In this document: positions 1-10,662 of the stretch, one piece after another | Layout of the letters: the number at the start of each line of letters is the position of its first letter | How positions within the stretch are numbered: the first letter of the stretch is position 1 | NCBI GenBank assembly: GCA_016110215.1 | Contig: JADWQD010000022.1 | Location: 62,001-126,000, forward strand | DNA: 64,000 nucleotides | Origin: Capronia americana | Lineage: Eukaryota > Ascomycota > Eurotiomycetes > Chaetothyriales > Herpotrichiellaceae | Direction of reading: 5' to 3' | The notes under the pieces: model-generated | Seen by the model: the letters and a program-made list of their open reading frames with translations, nothing else | Databases searched by the model: none | Told to the model about the DNA's origin: nothing | Program-made: the position numbers and the translations under genes

Positions 1-265
1 CGTAGTTGGTCCCTGTAACATTTGTCGGAGATGAACGCGGAATGAGGAGGCCAATCAAGACCCTGGAGATGCGGCCGCTATCCATCGACTGCACAACATA
101 AGTCGTCTGGTTGCACGTATCCGTTGCCGGGGTGCTTTTTTCTAGAAAATCATCAAAGCGATTGGGGACAGATCGACCATCAATGTGGAAAATTGAGAAG
201 TTGTGTTGCCAAATTCCTGCGCACAATTTTGATGCCTTTATTTTAAAGCTGCCCTTAGCTTTCCA
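1..265 (-). other. Open reading frame running off the left edge (possible 5' exon)
   Basis: On the minus strand a frame stays open for 88 codons from just after a TGA at 268-266 to the window edge. The only in-frame ATG is at 85-83. The conceptual peptide looks protein-like (for example HNFSIFHIDGRS and RISRVLIGLLIPRSS), but I recognise no family. If coding, it would belong to a gene divergent from the sedolisin and continuing to the left. It could equally be a chance open frame inside the sedolisin promoter. Confidence 0.2.
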
Positions 266-454
266 TCAAGACGACTAGCGATGTCATTGAGCGAGCTCGG
301 CTTTCCAACTCACGTGAACCGAGCAAGCGTGGCAAGTTAATCCAGGTACATTGCAGCTTCACCATCTCGATCTTTCTTGCTACCTTCGATTTTTGAGCTT
401 TTGTTTGCTCTCTACACCCTCTGCTTTCGCTTTCCTACCTTCCTGCCATTCGTT

Positions 455-2330
455 ATGTACATCCCCTCTCTCATTCTAAGCGTTGTGGCTGTTGTGCTTT
501 CAGTCTCTGCGTCGCCACTGCATGCTCGCTTCGACTACGATGTCAAGGAATCTCATAAAGTCCCACCGCAATGGTCAAGTATTGGCGATCCTCACCCGTT
601 ACATCTCTTGACCCTGAATATTGGTCTCGAGCCTGGCGATTTCGAATCGTTGGAAGAACACCTGTATCAGGGTGAGTTCATCCCGCCGATCTGAAGACAA
701 TCTTTCTCCCACACCAGTCTAATTGATTTTAGTCTCCGACCCGTTGCACCCTCGTTATGGCCAACATTTATCCCAGCAACAAGTCCACGATCTTCTGAAA
801 CCGGCGGACGAGACCTTTAACCTTGTTCGGGAGTGGCTTGCCAGCAATGATATTGACACGTCTCTCTGTGAAATCAGCTCTGCCAAAGACTGGATATCTG
901 TCACTCTTCCCGTTGTAAAGGTCGAACAGCTTCTCGACACCAAGTACTCTGTCTACGAGCATGAAGATGGCACCAAGCTGGTTCGCACGACTAGCTGGTC
1001 TCTCCCACTACCACTTCACGATCATATCACCACAATTCAACCCACCACCGCCTTCCTTCGCGCCAGTCCCAAGGGCAATACAGTCATCGATGTCCCCGTT
1101 GATATAGATACGATTCAAGCCACCGAAGCCGCCGAAGCTGCCAATGCAACCACTATCAAGAGCTCCTGCAACTTCGGGGGCATGACCCCGAAATGCCTGC
1201 GCACGCTTTACAACACCATCAACTACAAACCTCAAGCCTCGCAGAACAACTCAATCGCCTTCAACAATTTCCTTGGTCAAGTCTCCAATCGATCGGACGC
1301 CCGAGTTTTCTTGCAGAACTTCCGGCCGGACGCGGTCAACTCTGCCTATGCTGTAACTCAGATATCCGTCAACGGCGGAGCGGTCGATAACGGCACTGCT
1401 GTTGCAGGCATCGAAGGTAATCTCGACCTCGAAACAATCCTTGGCCTTGTCTATCCGACTCCGGTGGTGTTATATTCCACAGGCGGCATGCCTCCATTTC
1501 AGCCGGACAGGTTCACGCCATCCAATACTAACGAACCATACCTAACATGGCTCCTTTTCCTGCGGGACCAAGACATTACTACCATTCCAAAGGTCATTTC
1601 CACCTCTTATGGCGACCACGAGCAGACCGTGCCCCAGAGTTACGCCAAAATCGTGTGCAATCAGTTTGCGGCATTAGGCGCTCAGGGCATCTCCTTGTTC
1701 TTCAGTTCAGGCGACTCCGGTGTTGGGGACAACTCAAGCTGCGTCACCAACGATGGCACAAATCGAACCGCCTTTATGCCCGCTTTTCCCGCTTCCTGCC
1801 CGTACGTCACCACCGTTGGTGGGACTATGAACTATCCCGAAGTTGTAGCATACGACTCTCGCAACGGATTTGCCTCTGGCTCGGGGTTCAGCAACTATTT
1901 CCCGCGACCGCAGTGGCAGAGTACCGCGGTTGAGCGATATCTTGGTAGTATTGGGGCACAATTCAAAGGCTTGTACAATGTCTCTGGCCGCGCATATCCG
2001 GACCTCGCGGCACAGGGATACAGATACCTCGTCTGGCTTAATGGGACCATTCACAGTGTCGATGGTACAAGCTGCTCAGCCCCGACAGTAGCGAGCATTT
2101 TCTCTCTCGTGAACGACGCCCTCGTGGCCAAAGGCAGGTCGCCCATGGGGTGGCTGAATCCGTGGCTCTACCAGCAAGGCTTTCAGGCATTCACGGATGT
2201 CGTTAACGGCAGCAGTATCGGTTGCAAAGGGACCGGATTCAGTGCCTCGGAGGGATGGGATGTCGCAAGCGGTTTCGGCACGCCTGACTTCGAGAAGATT
2301 CTGGACGTGCTCGGTATTGGAGGACCTTGA
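455..2330 (+). CDS. Secreted sedolisin-family (S53) tripeptidyl-peptidase-like protease
   Basis: Exons 455-671 and 733-2330 give 604 aa; the 61-nt GT-AG intron is at 672-732. The ATG at 455 opens a clear signal peptide (MYIPSLILSVVAVVLSVSAS). A pro-kumamolisin activation domain follows, with the typical DPLHPRYGQHLS segment at about residues 75-86. The S53 catalytic set is visible: E300 and D304 (GIEGNLDLE), oxyanion Asp D400 (SSGDSGVG) and nucleophile S519 (GTSCSAP). Their spacing agrees with known sedolisins. Several N-x-S/T sites suit a glycosylated extracellular enzyme. The family cleaves peptides at acidic pH, often releasing N-terminal tripeptides; whether this member is a tripeptidyl- or endopeptidase cannot be read from sequence. 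All catalytic residues are present, so it is probably active. Confidence 0.93.
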
Positions 2331-3200
2331 CCTATTGCCACAATTGAGCGGTGATTGACTGTTACTTCGCTTTGAGCGTGCACACTGGATCTTATGGTGA
2401 GATCCTGGCGAGGGACGTGGTTCGTGGGAGATGAAATAGCGCGGATGGGTACCCGGCGTCACGATAACCTCAGTTGTGAAGACGGGCGATGAATGCTAAC
2501 CCTGCATTTGGCAGATCATGAGATACGGCGGCATAGAGCACAGCAAGTGTATTGGGACATTCGAGGGTAGAAATAGAGCTGCAAGCGAGCGAACCTAGAT
2601 TGCATGTGAGCGAAGTGGAAGGGATACGATCTAATGAGAGTTGAGGTCATACAGCCACTGCCGCCGGCCAGAACTTCCGCATCGCTAGAAACATAGAAGG
2701 TTAATGTACTGTCTCAACACTGGTAATGAATTACTTCAACGTTTATGCGGAGGATGGATTGCCTAGGTCTCCGTACTCGTACCTCGTACTCCAAGATTGG
2801 TCCATGACTCACCTCAAATCATCTCTCCCCGCGCGGCGATTCCCGCTACGACTTCCGCTAGTACTTGTAGTTGTTGCTCTTCCATTTGAGATCTTTGTGC
2901 GCAATTAACGGCTAGATTCACTCGGGTTCGTGAAAACTGAAACCTGGCCTCCACCGGGCGCAATTCCCTGTCGACACGATACATGTGTGAGACCACCCTG
3001 AGAATCGAGCCCGATCATTTCAAGATTTGAGCGGAGTCGGTACTCTTTCCGAAAGCAAAGAGTCTAAAGACTGAGCGAAGGTAGAAAGAATCATGGCTCG
3101 TATGTTCGCCCTTACTAGGTATCTGTCGCTTGATACGATGTTGTACACTGGGGTGGCACTATTACGCCCGTGGTCATACGCCTAGCGGTGCCGCTTGCCC
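2331..3200. other. Intergenic, no gene recognised
   Basis: About 870 nt between the sedolisin stop and the peroxiredoxin. It holds only short shadow frames. It has a GTAC-rich motif cluster at about 2769-2792 (CCGTACTCGTACCTCGTACTCC split by one base steps). The 3' part is presumably the peroxiredoxin promoter and 5' leader; an upstream ATG at 3093 opens a short frame that stops before 3201. Confidence 0.5.
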
Positions 3201-3940
3201 ATGGCTTTCTTCTGTAAGGTCACTGTCAAACTAGTGTTGACGTTTTGTTCTCTTCGCATAGATACCACTTTCCCAAGCGACCTCCCAGTGCCGAAGGACG
3301 ACGGGGCGTACGACCATTTGACCGACTTTGCCATTCCATCAAACATCAGCCTACCCGTCGCCAACAATCCACTCCAGAAAGTCAGACCCGCAGAGTTGGA
3401 GGGCTTAACTGTCTTGTTTTGCTATCCCCGAACAGGTATATCCACCGTCTACCCTACTACCCCAGCTTAATCGCTGAAGCCTTGGGACTTGGAAAAAATC
3501 CTCCCTGGAAGACCGATATCGACCCATAGTTGACTAACCGCTTAGGCGCACCCAATGAGACTGTGCCGGATTCCTGGAACAACATACCCGGTGCTCGCGG
3601 TTGCACCCCGCAAGCTTGCTCCTTCCGAGACAACCTACCTCAACTCTCTTCACTGGGCGTGTCACGCATCTATGGTATATCAACGCAATCGCCGTCGTAC
3701 CAAGCTGAAGTGCAGGAACGGTTACACCTGCCGTATGATCTTTTGAGTGACGAGAATTTGGAGTTTCAGCGGGCGTTGCAGTTGCCGACGTTTGACTGGG
3801 AGGGAGGGAAAGTTCTGAGGAGGTCGATGATTGCTTTGCGGGACGGGAGAGTCGTGAAGTGGTGGTATCCTGTGTTCCCACCAGACCGGGGCGTCGATGA
3901 TTTGATCGAGTGGTTGAAAGCAGAGCGGAGTTTACCGTAG
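3201..3940 (+). CDS. Peroxiredoxin, BCP/PrxQ-like, with extended active-site loop
   Basis: Exons 3201-3435 and 3546-3940 (209 aa); the 110-nt intron 3436-3545 interrupts YPRTG/APNE in phase. The active-site motif PGARGCTPQAC carries a peroxidatic Cys and a second Cys five residues on (C-T-x-x-x-C), the arrangement of bacterial BCP/PrxQ enzymes. They reduce H2O2 and organic peroxides using thioredoxin-type donors. Compared with BCP there is an insertion of about 13 residues just before the catalytic Cys (TGAPNETVPDSWNN), known in a subset of this family. The ATG at 3201 is the first usable start. A further 48-nt GT-AG intron at 3214-3261 would also keep frame, so the N-terminus is uncertain. 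No targeting signal is evident. It converges on COX11 with 91 bp between stops. Confidence 0.85.
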
Positions 3941-4031
3941 AGGTTCTTGCGCCTTCTGACAACAAGTCTCGACGAGCTGGAAGCTCACCACTTGAGGCTG
4001 GTCGTTTTTACGCTCCTTATTTTCCTCTGGA

Positions 4032-4914
4032 CTACATGGCCGCCATAGCCATAGGTATCGTAGTCAGAACTCCGTTCTTGTCATATTTTGCTTTGAAGAA
4101 GGTATAGCTGAGGGTAATGGTATCGATCCCCCTCATCTGCGGATCCTTCACAAACTCCGGATCGATGAAGAAGAACACCGGCATATCGACCGTCTCGCCG
4201 GCATTCAGCCTCTGCTCCTCAAAGCAAAAACATTGAATTTTGCTGAAATATGGCGCCACCTGCGCCGGTGTTACCGAATAGGTAGCCACTCCAATGATGT
4301 CTGCCTCGCTCTTGTTCGTGGCTGTGTAGAATGCTAACGCTGTTTCGCCCGGTAGCACGCGGACTTCTCGTTGCTGAGGCGTAAACTTCCAGGGGAGGAT
4401 GTCCGAAACGGAGCCGTTGAAGGTGATACGGAGACGGCGGTGGTCTTCAACGGGTTTTAAGCGCACTGCTGGATCTCCGCTGGAATCGTGTGTTTTCACT
4501 GGTTGACCAGACCAGCCGGTCTGCTGGCATATCTAGCGAAGCGTGAGTGAGGGGGCTTTTGTCGTGCAAGAGAGCTGAATGCTCACCATTTTGTAGAGTG
4601 GAACTGAGGCATATGAGAGGGCGAGTAGAGCTATTCCTGCGCTCAGTCCGTAGTACCTAGGCATCTGATCAACGTTGAAAATTGCATCTACTTTCCGCAG
4701 ACACGCACATCACAGTCATATTCTTGTGCCGGGCTTGAGCCCTGGCTGCTTCAAATGCTGTTGCATATCGAGACTTCGAGGTGGATTGGGAAAGTGGCCG
4801 AGTCTGGGTCTTTGACTTGGGAACTCGGGAAGGGATTGCGTGGATTCGGAGGCTTCCTGAAGCTTTTGGGTAACTCAACAAAGCACGCCTACAGGCGGCA
4901 CACATAGACGACAT
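4032..4914 (-). CDS. cox11: Cytochrome c oxidase assembly protein Cox11 (CtaG family)
   Basis: Three exons on the minus strand: 4914-4709, 4656-4587 and 4532-4032 (258 aa). The reading frame closes exactly across both introns (4708-4657, 4586-4533). Exon 1 has an Arg/Ser-rich, acid-poor N-terminus typical of a mitochondrial presequence. The 70-nt exon 2 encodes the single membrane anchor (YYGLSAGIALLALSYASVPL). Exon 3 starts with the family hallmark ICQQTGW and carries the copper-binding CFCF motif (C193, C195) and the beta-sandwich domain (VPVFFFIDPE-like region). Cox11 is an inner-membrane copper chaperone that delivers copper to the CuB site of Cox1. An alternative acceptor six nt earlier for exon 2 would start it MPRYYG, but the chosen one aligns better with the family. 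Confidence 0.93.
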
Positions 4915-6085
4915 GGTGATTGCTGGTAAGTTTGAAGACAGTGGTGGTGGTCTGAGAAGAGTCGGAAATGGAAAGCCACGCTACAAGCCTCAATGATGCA
5001 CCGAATACTGCAGAGCATAAGCGCAGAGCACGTGTGTTAGAACTCCAAGTGGAGAATCAGTACTCCGTACCGAGTACGTTGACATGAGAAGGTCTGCAGG
5101 AGATGTTGCTAACGTTGACGCACAACAGGTAGCGGAACAGTGTGATGCAAAGATATTATGGATTGATCCTCATCGGCATGGCTGGCTATCGGAAACGGGA
5201 AAAGTGGAAGGTTCCACCACGGGCAGGACTGGATGCCTATCAAGCCGTAGTCAGCATCTACACGGTATTAGCAGAAATATAGGGGTCATTCTGCAGATGG
5301 CTCGTGCGAAGAGCTATATGCTCTGTTCTCGTCCTCGGTAAAGCAGGATGAAAGCGAGGGATAGCCACCGATGAGCGAACTTTGCGACTTGCTTACGTGA
5401 TAACATCAGGCGTCCATCCCTAGGTGCTCCCTTACATAAGGGTGTCACCAGCTGCTCGTTTCCTGCAATATCTCAATTTCAACGTACGTTGAATCTCCAT
5501 TCACGTTCACCCACAACACCATCGCGAAATGGGGGAATCCTTTCTTATCCCTGCCCTAAGTACGACAAGCCGGCAACGAGAGGCGTTCCTGAGTTACTCC
5601 GGGACAGATAGTGGCTACCCGATCATGCTCCAAGCCGCACGGGGGCGTACCAATCACGTCAATCGATGGGTAGCACGTTGGGGAATCCACTGGCGTCCTC
5701 TATCACCAACGTCCAGGACAAAGGCGTACAAGCTTGCACCGCCAAAGCCATTAAATAAAGAGATGTACACTTGTTGTTCGCTTGCTCGATCCATCGATGA
5801 ATCCGGTAATCTCTTTACGTTCGAGAACGCTGGAGTGGCCCTATTGCCGCACCATGAGTTGTGACGGCATATCTTGGACTCTTGTCAAAGTTCAATCTCA
5901 GTCCCTGCTTGGAAGCTGAAGATGCCATTGCACTAAAACTTGATCACGACAAGAGTCTAGACCAAGCTCCCTCCATTTACTTGGTTTCTTCTAAACCTTC
6001 CCTGAGCTCTCACTTCTTCCTTCGTTTTCGCTGATGACCCCTTACTTCTCTGCGAAGGCTCTTTCGTGCTTTACCGCACCTCAGT
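4915..6085. other. Divergent intergenic region between cox11 and GT32 gene
   Basis: 1.17 kb between two divergent starts, so it should hold both promoters. It contains a near-palindromic cluster at 5060-5078 (AGTACTCCGTACCGAGTACG). A 111-codon frame with an ATG at 5529-5864 shows no family features and is not called. The last 150 nt before 6086 are pyrimidine-rich, as usual for fungal leaders. Confidence 0.5.
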
Positions 6086-7558
6086 ATGCGACTGGCTTGG
6101 CTGTCGTCACGCCAGGTCCAGCGTCGCCTCCTCATCTCCTTGATTCTCTCTGCACTCATAACCTGGTGTGTTCTCCCAAGTCGCAAGCATGAACTACGGG
6201 CAGCCGATTTGGAGGTGCAATACCCCCTGCTTTGGCGACACGTTCATGCGTTCAATGGGACCGGAGGAGGTACGTCAATCCGCACCCTGCTCGAGGCTTT
6301 TGCAAAACAGTAAAGGAGTCGCGTCGTGCTTGGAGCCTGAACGTCCCTACGCTTGAGGCTTCGCTAATGACCTCCAGCGTGGTATATCCCGCCAACTTGG
6401 TTGTCTTCTGCCGATGTTCAGCCGGAGACAATTGTCGATGCCGCTCTGCTAGCCTCACAAGCGACCACCGCCAATAGGTACCGACATATCGAGCACTCTT
6501 CGATTCCACTTCTACTTCACCAGACGTGGAAGAATCGACGTATCGACACTTGGTCAGACCTCCTCCGTCGCAGTGTCGAGAAATGGCTTCACTACGTTGT
6601 CTCCGACGATATGGCCTACTTCTTCTGGGAGGATGATGGTGTTTTACAGATGTTGGACGAATTTGAGCCCGATTTCGTTGGACAGTTCCGATTATTACCA
6701 TCCAACGTGGAACGGGCGGACGTCTTTCGGATTCTGGTGCTGAAGTGGTTTGGCGGTATTGTGAGAATCACGCACCCATCCCGAACTCGTCTACTCTTCA
6801 AGCTGACTGGTCTCCGATAGTATGCGGACGTCGATACCCAACCACTGCGCAAACCCACTTCCTGGATATCACCATCAGATCTCGCAGCCTGGACCGATCC
6901 AGTCACAAATATGAAATTCGCCACCGGCAATGTGGTCAGCATCATTCTTGGCATCGAGGCGGACTGTTCTCCCGACAAGAACGACTACTGGCGCATGGGG
7001 TATTCCTACCCAGTCCAGCTTACCCAGTGGGCGTTGGCATCTGCTGCGGGACATCCGGTTCTGCTTCGTTTCATGGACACCCTCCAGCGTAGGCTGAGCA
7101 TTGTGGCTAGCCGATATCGGGGAGACCTGAGTACCATGGAAGCAGCTAAAGAACTGCGACAAATTGGGCCTCTTTCACTTACCGGGCCTGTGGCTGTCAC
7201 CGTTGCGGCTATGACTTGGCTTGAAGAACAGGTCGGGCTAAGATGGAACGCTCTTACCGGGCTGTCCGATGGCGGGCGCAGTAAACTAGTCGAGGATGTC
7301 TTGATACTGCCAATCACCGGCTTCAGGTACGTGAAAATTCCATTGATTTTATTGCCAATAGAGATATGTTAAACTTAGAACAGTCCCGGTCGGAGGAAGT
7401 ACGGCAATATGGGATCAAAACCCGTCACAGATCCATCTGCGCGTGTCTGGCATCGAGCACAAGGCTCGTGGCGCTCCTTCGATGCCAAAGTTGAATTCGG
7501 GAAATTCTGTCGCAGCTTCTTCGGGTTGTGCAAGGATTGGTCCAAACAGCCCGCCTGA
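6086..7558 (+). CDS. OCH1-like alpha-1,6-mannosyltransferase (glycosyltransferase family 32)
   Basis: Four exons, 6086-6269, 6378-6760, 6821-7326 and 7384-7558, give 415 aa with consistent phases. A short basic cytosolic tail is followed by one signal anchor at about residues 15-31 (LLISLILSALITWCVLP), giving type II Golgi topology. The catalytic domain starts at IPLLLHQTWKN and includes FWEDDG, NVERADVFRILVLKWFGGI and the DxD motif YADVDTQPL (D192, D194), which binds Mn2+-GDP-mannose. The DxD lies exactly at the exon 2/3 junction, so correct splicing is needed for activity. GT32 enzymes of this type start or extend N-glycan outer chains. Whether this is Och1 itself or a paralogue (Hoc1-like) cannot be decided here. 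The C-terminus has the usual HRAQGSWRS segment. Confidence 0.92.
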
Positions 7559-8651
7559 CAGCACCTGACCTGCTGTCATTGGAAAATGTCTTGTCGACTC
7601 CGACAGCGCCATTTAGAGAACCTCGAATGCTGTCCCGAGCAAATCTGGCATCGGAATGGAAAGCGGACTGCCAGGCTTCAAGGCTCCTGATGTGGAATAT
7701 ATGCCACAGTCGTCTTCCTGGTTGGATAGAAAGAGAGGCGGCCAGCAAACGCCCGGTCATCCACGAGAGATCAGGTGAGCATCTTTCTGGGACACAATAA
7801 GCGTGGATAGGAATGGGAGTCGAATACATGCACAGTTCGAACGCGCTCCCACTGACTAGGAGACGATGGTCCAGGTGTACGGGACGAATGTGCCATCTTT
7901 CCTATTTGATGTGGATTCTGCGCCCACAGAATTGGGAGGATGTGTGCTTGAATCGATCAAAGCCGTGATTTGGTTGGTACTATGGTCTGTGGGGAACCGC
8001 CTCGCTTCTGGTCGTGAGCTTCGAGAACCAAAATGCGTCTAAGCGTTCCAGCCAATGAAACCCTGTCGGCTTCCGGGCAGCCAGCATGAAATCACTTCAA
8101 TGCTCTTGCTCGCTCACAGTCAAGACGATGTTAGCTAGGCAACTCCTAGGCAGCGCAGTTATTGAGCGCCTCGATGTACTCATGTAGCATTTGGGTCATG
8201 TTATTTATCACAATAACATCACTGGACTTGATTTCTTGCGGTGAGTTGGTGGCTTGTGGCTGTTGCACATTCGAAGCGCGGTCACCAAAAACAAAGGACT
8301 CCCCAGAGGGATCTGCATATCGTCATTGATCGAAGCGGTCAGATCGCCTGTAGCTCGTACGAGTACGACTACGGAGTACTGGTTTTCCCCAAGGAAGTTT
8401 AGTAAGGGTGATATCAGAGGTCCCTCGTTGTGTTGAGTTGACTGAACACATTTCCAGTGACGTCAAACACTGCTCTTGTGCTCGAAGAAAGTGGAGTGCA
8501 ATGATGAACCCGACAGCTCAACATCTTCGCTCAACAAAGCCGATGAGGTGCGCTAGTAGCATGTGAATAGATGGAATTGTTTCACGCCGTCACTCAATCC
8601 ATCGAGAACGTTTTAGCTTGTGACTATTTCGACTCGTTCAAGATATTCAAG
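7559..8651. other. Intergenic, no gene recognised
   Basis: 1.09 kb between tandem genes. Short overlapping frames only. It contains a GTACGAGTACGACTACGGAGTACT-type cluster at 8356-8380 (written here with its key repeats GTAC/GGAGTAC). An in-frame ATG at 8571 lies upstream of the next gene's preferred start and would add 27 residues. Confidence 0.45.
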
Positions 8652-9122
8652 ATGGACGGCAACCCGAGCAAAGACAAGACAATGGATACAGTTCCAGGAG
8701 GAGAGACTCCACAGTATGTGCGCCCTGTTCTCCCTCGCTCGAGTATCCGAGTATATCTTAACAAGTTGCTTGCAGATATGAGTCAATCAAGACTGAGACT
8801 GTCCCTGTCCCAAAACAAAGAGGCCAACTGGGCGGTATTTGCCTTCCCGACACCGAGTTTTCCATGCGCATCTGACCCTTTTGCAGGCGGCCCCAATACC
8901 TCCGAGACGGCCGCAGCAGACAAAGAGCGAGGCGAGAAGACCGCGGAGAATATAAGGTATGGTCAGAACATATCAGAGTCCGGTATGGGTGGCAAGACCA
9001 CATCGCAGACTGGTCAAGCTGGTCAGCAGGCTGGATATGGCGGAGCACCAGATCAGTCCGAAGACCAAAAGGACACCCGGCCGCAGCAGAGATATGGCGA
9101 GGGAACCGGCATTGGCGCATAA
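8652..9122 (+). CDS. Small hydrophilic, probably disordered conserved fungal protein
   Basis: I read three exons, 8652-8713, 8776-8834 and 8887-9122 (118 aa). The introns 8714-8775 and 8835-8886 both have GT-AG ends, and together they restore the frame. Each alone would not. The product is rich in Gly, Gln, Glu, Lys and Thr, with no Cys, signal peptide or membrane segment. Its most distinctive part is the block ENIRYGQNISESGMGGKTT followed by Gly/Gln repeats and a C-terminal GYG..GTGIGA. I have an impression of similar short proteins in other ascomycetes but know no function. An ATG at 8571 in the same frame is an alternative start. The gene converges on mrpl16 with only 47 bp between stops. 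Confidence 0.65.
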   Translation: MDGNPSKDKTMDTVPGGETPQYVRPVLPRSSIRVYLNKLLADMSQSRLRLSLSQNKEANWAVFAFPTPSFPCASDPFAGGPNTSETAAADKERGEKTAENIRYGQNISESGMGGKTTSQTGQAGQQAGYGGAPDQSEDQKDTRPQQRYGEGTGIGA

Positions 9123-9169
9123 GCAGGTCGCTTCTGATAGTATACAATAGCAATTCCCGATGCAACCCT

Positions 9170-10037
9170 TCAAGGTGATACGTTCACCGTTGTTGCAGGC
9201 AAGTCCAGCCCGGTTGCAACTGTATGCGGGGGTACCTTCATAGTGGAGGGAATGATCGGTTGTGGTTCGCTCTTATCCTTGGGCTCGACCTCTCTTCTCG
9301 CTTCTTTCAAGCTTTGCAATGTCACTCCTTGGCCCAGCTTCGTGATGCCAACCATCGGCGGATCACCCTTCTTGACGAATTCCCACAACCCAGGCAATTT
9401 GTTTCCGGCCAACCTGAAGGCGTCCCTCACCACTTGCTCGTGCAGGTTGCTCTTGATCTCGAAGACGACTCGGCTGACCGGTATACGTGCTGCCCAGTAG
9501 TCGAATTTGCCTTTTCCCTTACCCATTCGCACATCGCTGCCTTTGGTATAGACGCCGATATTCGCGCTCACCCTCTTGTACAACCTGAACCGCTCACCGC
9601 GCAGTCTTTTATTGATGGTTTCCTCGGCGTTCTTCAGCTGCTTTGCAGATACTCTTCGATCGTGGTCTTTCATGCGTAGTCCGTAGTCGCCCCAGACAAC
9701 AGTCGTTCCTCGCATCGATCCGCCCGTCGGCATTCGCGGGCGTCCTACGTGCGACTTTCGTACTTCAGGCCTCTTCGGAGTCAACCAGTCTCGACGGGGT
9801 ATCGTAGTCGAGAATGAGCGTACGCATTTCGTCGATGGAGCTCGAATCGAGAGAGAATTGAAGAGAGGACACTGAATTCGGCTCGGTTGCGCAGATGATG
9901 AGATTGAGGTGGTGGGAAGAATCATCTTCGTCCGGAGATACCTTAAGCAGGCCACTGAAAAGATGTCAGATATTGAAATAGACATAAGCAGATGAGAGGG
10001 ATCTCGTACCAGAGGGTCCTATCGACGGCCCAGCCAT
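9170..10037 (-). CDS. mrpl16: Mitochondrial large-subunit ribosomal protein uL16m (MRPL16)
   Basis: Exons 10037-10010 (only 28 nt, MAGPSIGPS plus one base) and 9954-9170, joined across a 55-nt intron, give 270 aa. The alternative single-ORF start would begin inside the intron. The N-terminal 65 residues are Ser/Arg-rich and fit a mitochondrial presequence, with FSTTIPRRDW near a likely cleavage zone. The ribosomal L16 core follows: RMPTGGSMRGTTVVWGDYGLR, MGKGKGKFDYWAARI and VRDAFRLAGNKLPG. uL16m lies near the peptidyl-transferase centre and tRNA path of the mitoribosome. The C-terminal tail after about residue 215 is low-complexity, as in other fungal members. Confidence 0.93.
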
Positions 10038-10662
10038 TTTGGCAAACTCTGTCGAGCTGCAGCTGGGATTTTCGACTGTCGTGGTCTGCTAACCCATGCA
10101 GGGATACCTTACTCAAGATGGGCGTAGGGTGAAGAAACTGTCTGTTCTCCTGTTCTCCTGTTCTCCGGGTACCAGTCTATGGGTGCGCAGTTGTGCGGAA
10201 AACGTAAAGCTTCGGCGAACGCGCTGGAGCAAAGTCGCTCCGGCGAACTAAATGGGCATTAGCCGCACTACTTACACCTTACCCAGCAAACTCGTACTGA
10301 GTGGTTCAAAAGGTCCGATCGATGGTGCGTGCAATATGCGTCTTGCTCATTTGCAAATATGCAACCGAATCTTGGTCCATCTACTTGACTATCTGCCCAC
10401 TCAAGAGCTTTCTTGCCTACCATCGCCGTGTTGACATGTAAAGCAACTCGACTCACACTTCAGCCTCCAATGCACGAAAAGGCAAACTAAGTTGAACCGC
10501 TGCTGGTAATTTCCGGTAAAAGTACATTCTATAATGAAGTGGCGCTATATCTGAACAATTGTCATGACAGGAAAAGACGCTTCAAATCCCAGGCTAACGC
10601 TGGCTGTTCTCACCTCGCGAAAAGGTGCCAGCGAGTGGCACTACACCAGGCGAACTTCCGGG
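10038..10662. other. Intergenic, no gene recognised
   Basis: 625 nt between mrpl16 (start at 10037, minus) and the 3' end of the DUF3112-like gene (also minus). It should contain the mrpl16 promoter. Only short shadow frames are seen, plus the 8-bp triplet repeat listed separately. Confidence 0.45.
10143..10166. repeat. Perfect 8-bp tandem repeat x3
   Basis: TGTTCTCC occurs three times in a row at 10143-10150, 10151-10158 and 10159-10166, about 105 bp upstream of the mrpl16 start codon. It is too short to call a minisatellite. On the mrpl16 sense strand it reads GGAGAACA. Confidence 0.8.

Noticed and set aside
5529..5864. 111-codon plus-strand frame with ATG start between cox11 and GT32 gene
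   Set aside because: No recognisable domain, overlaps other frames and lies in a divergent promoter region.
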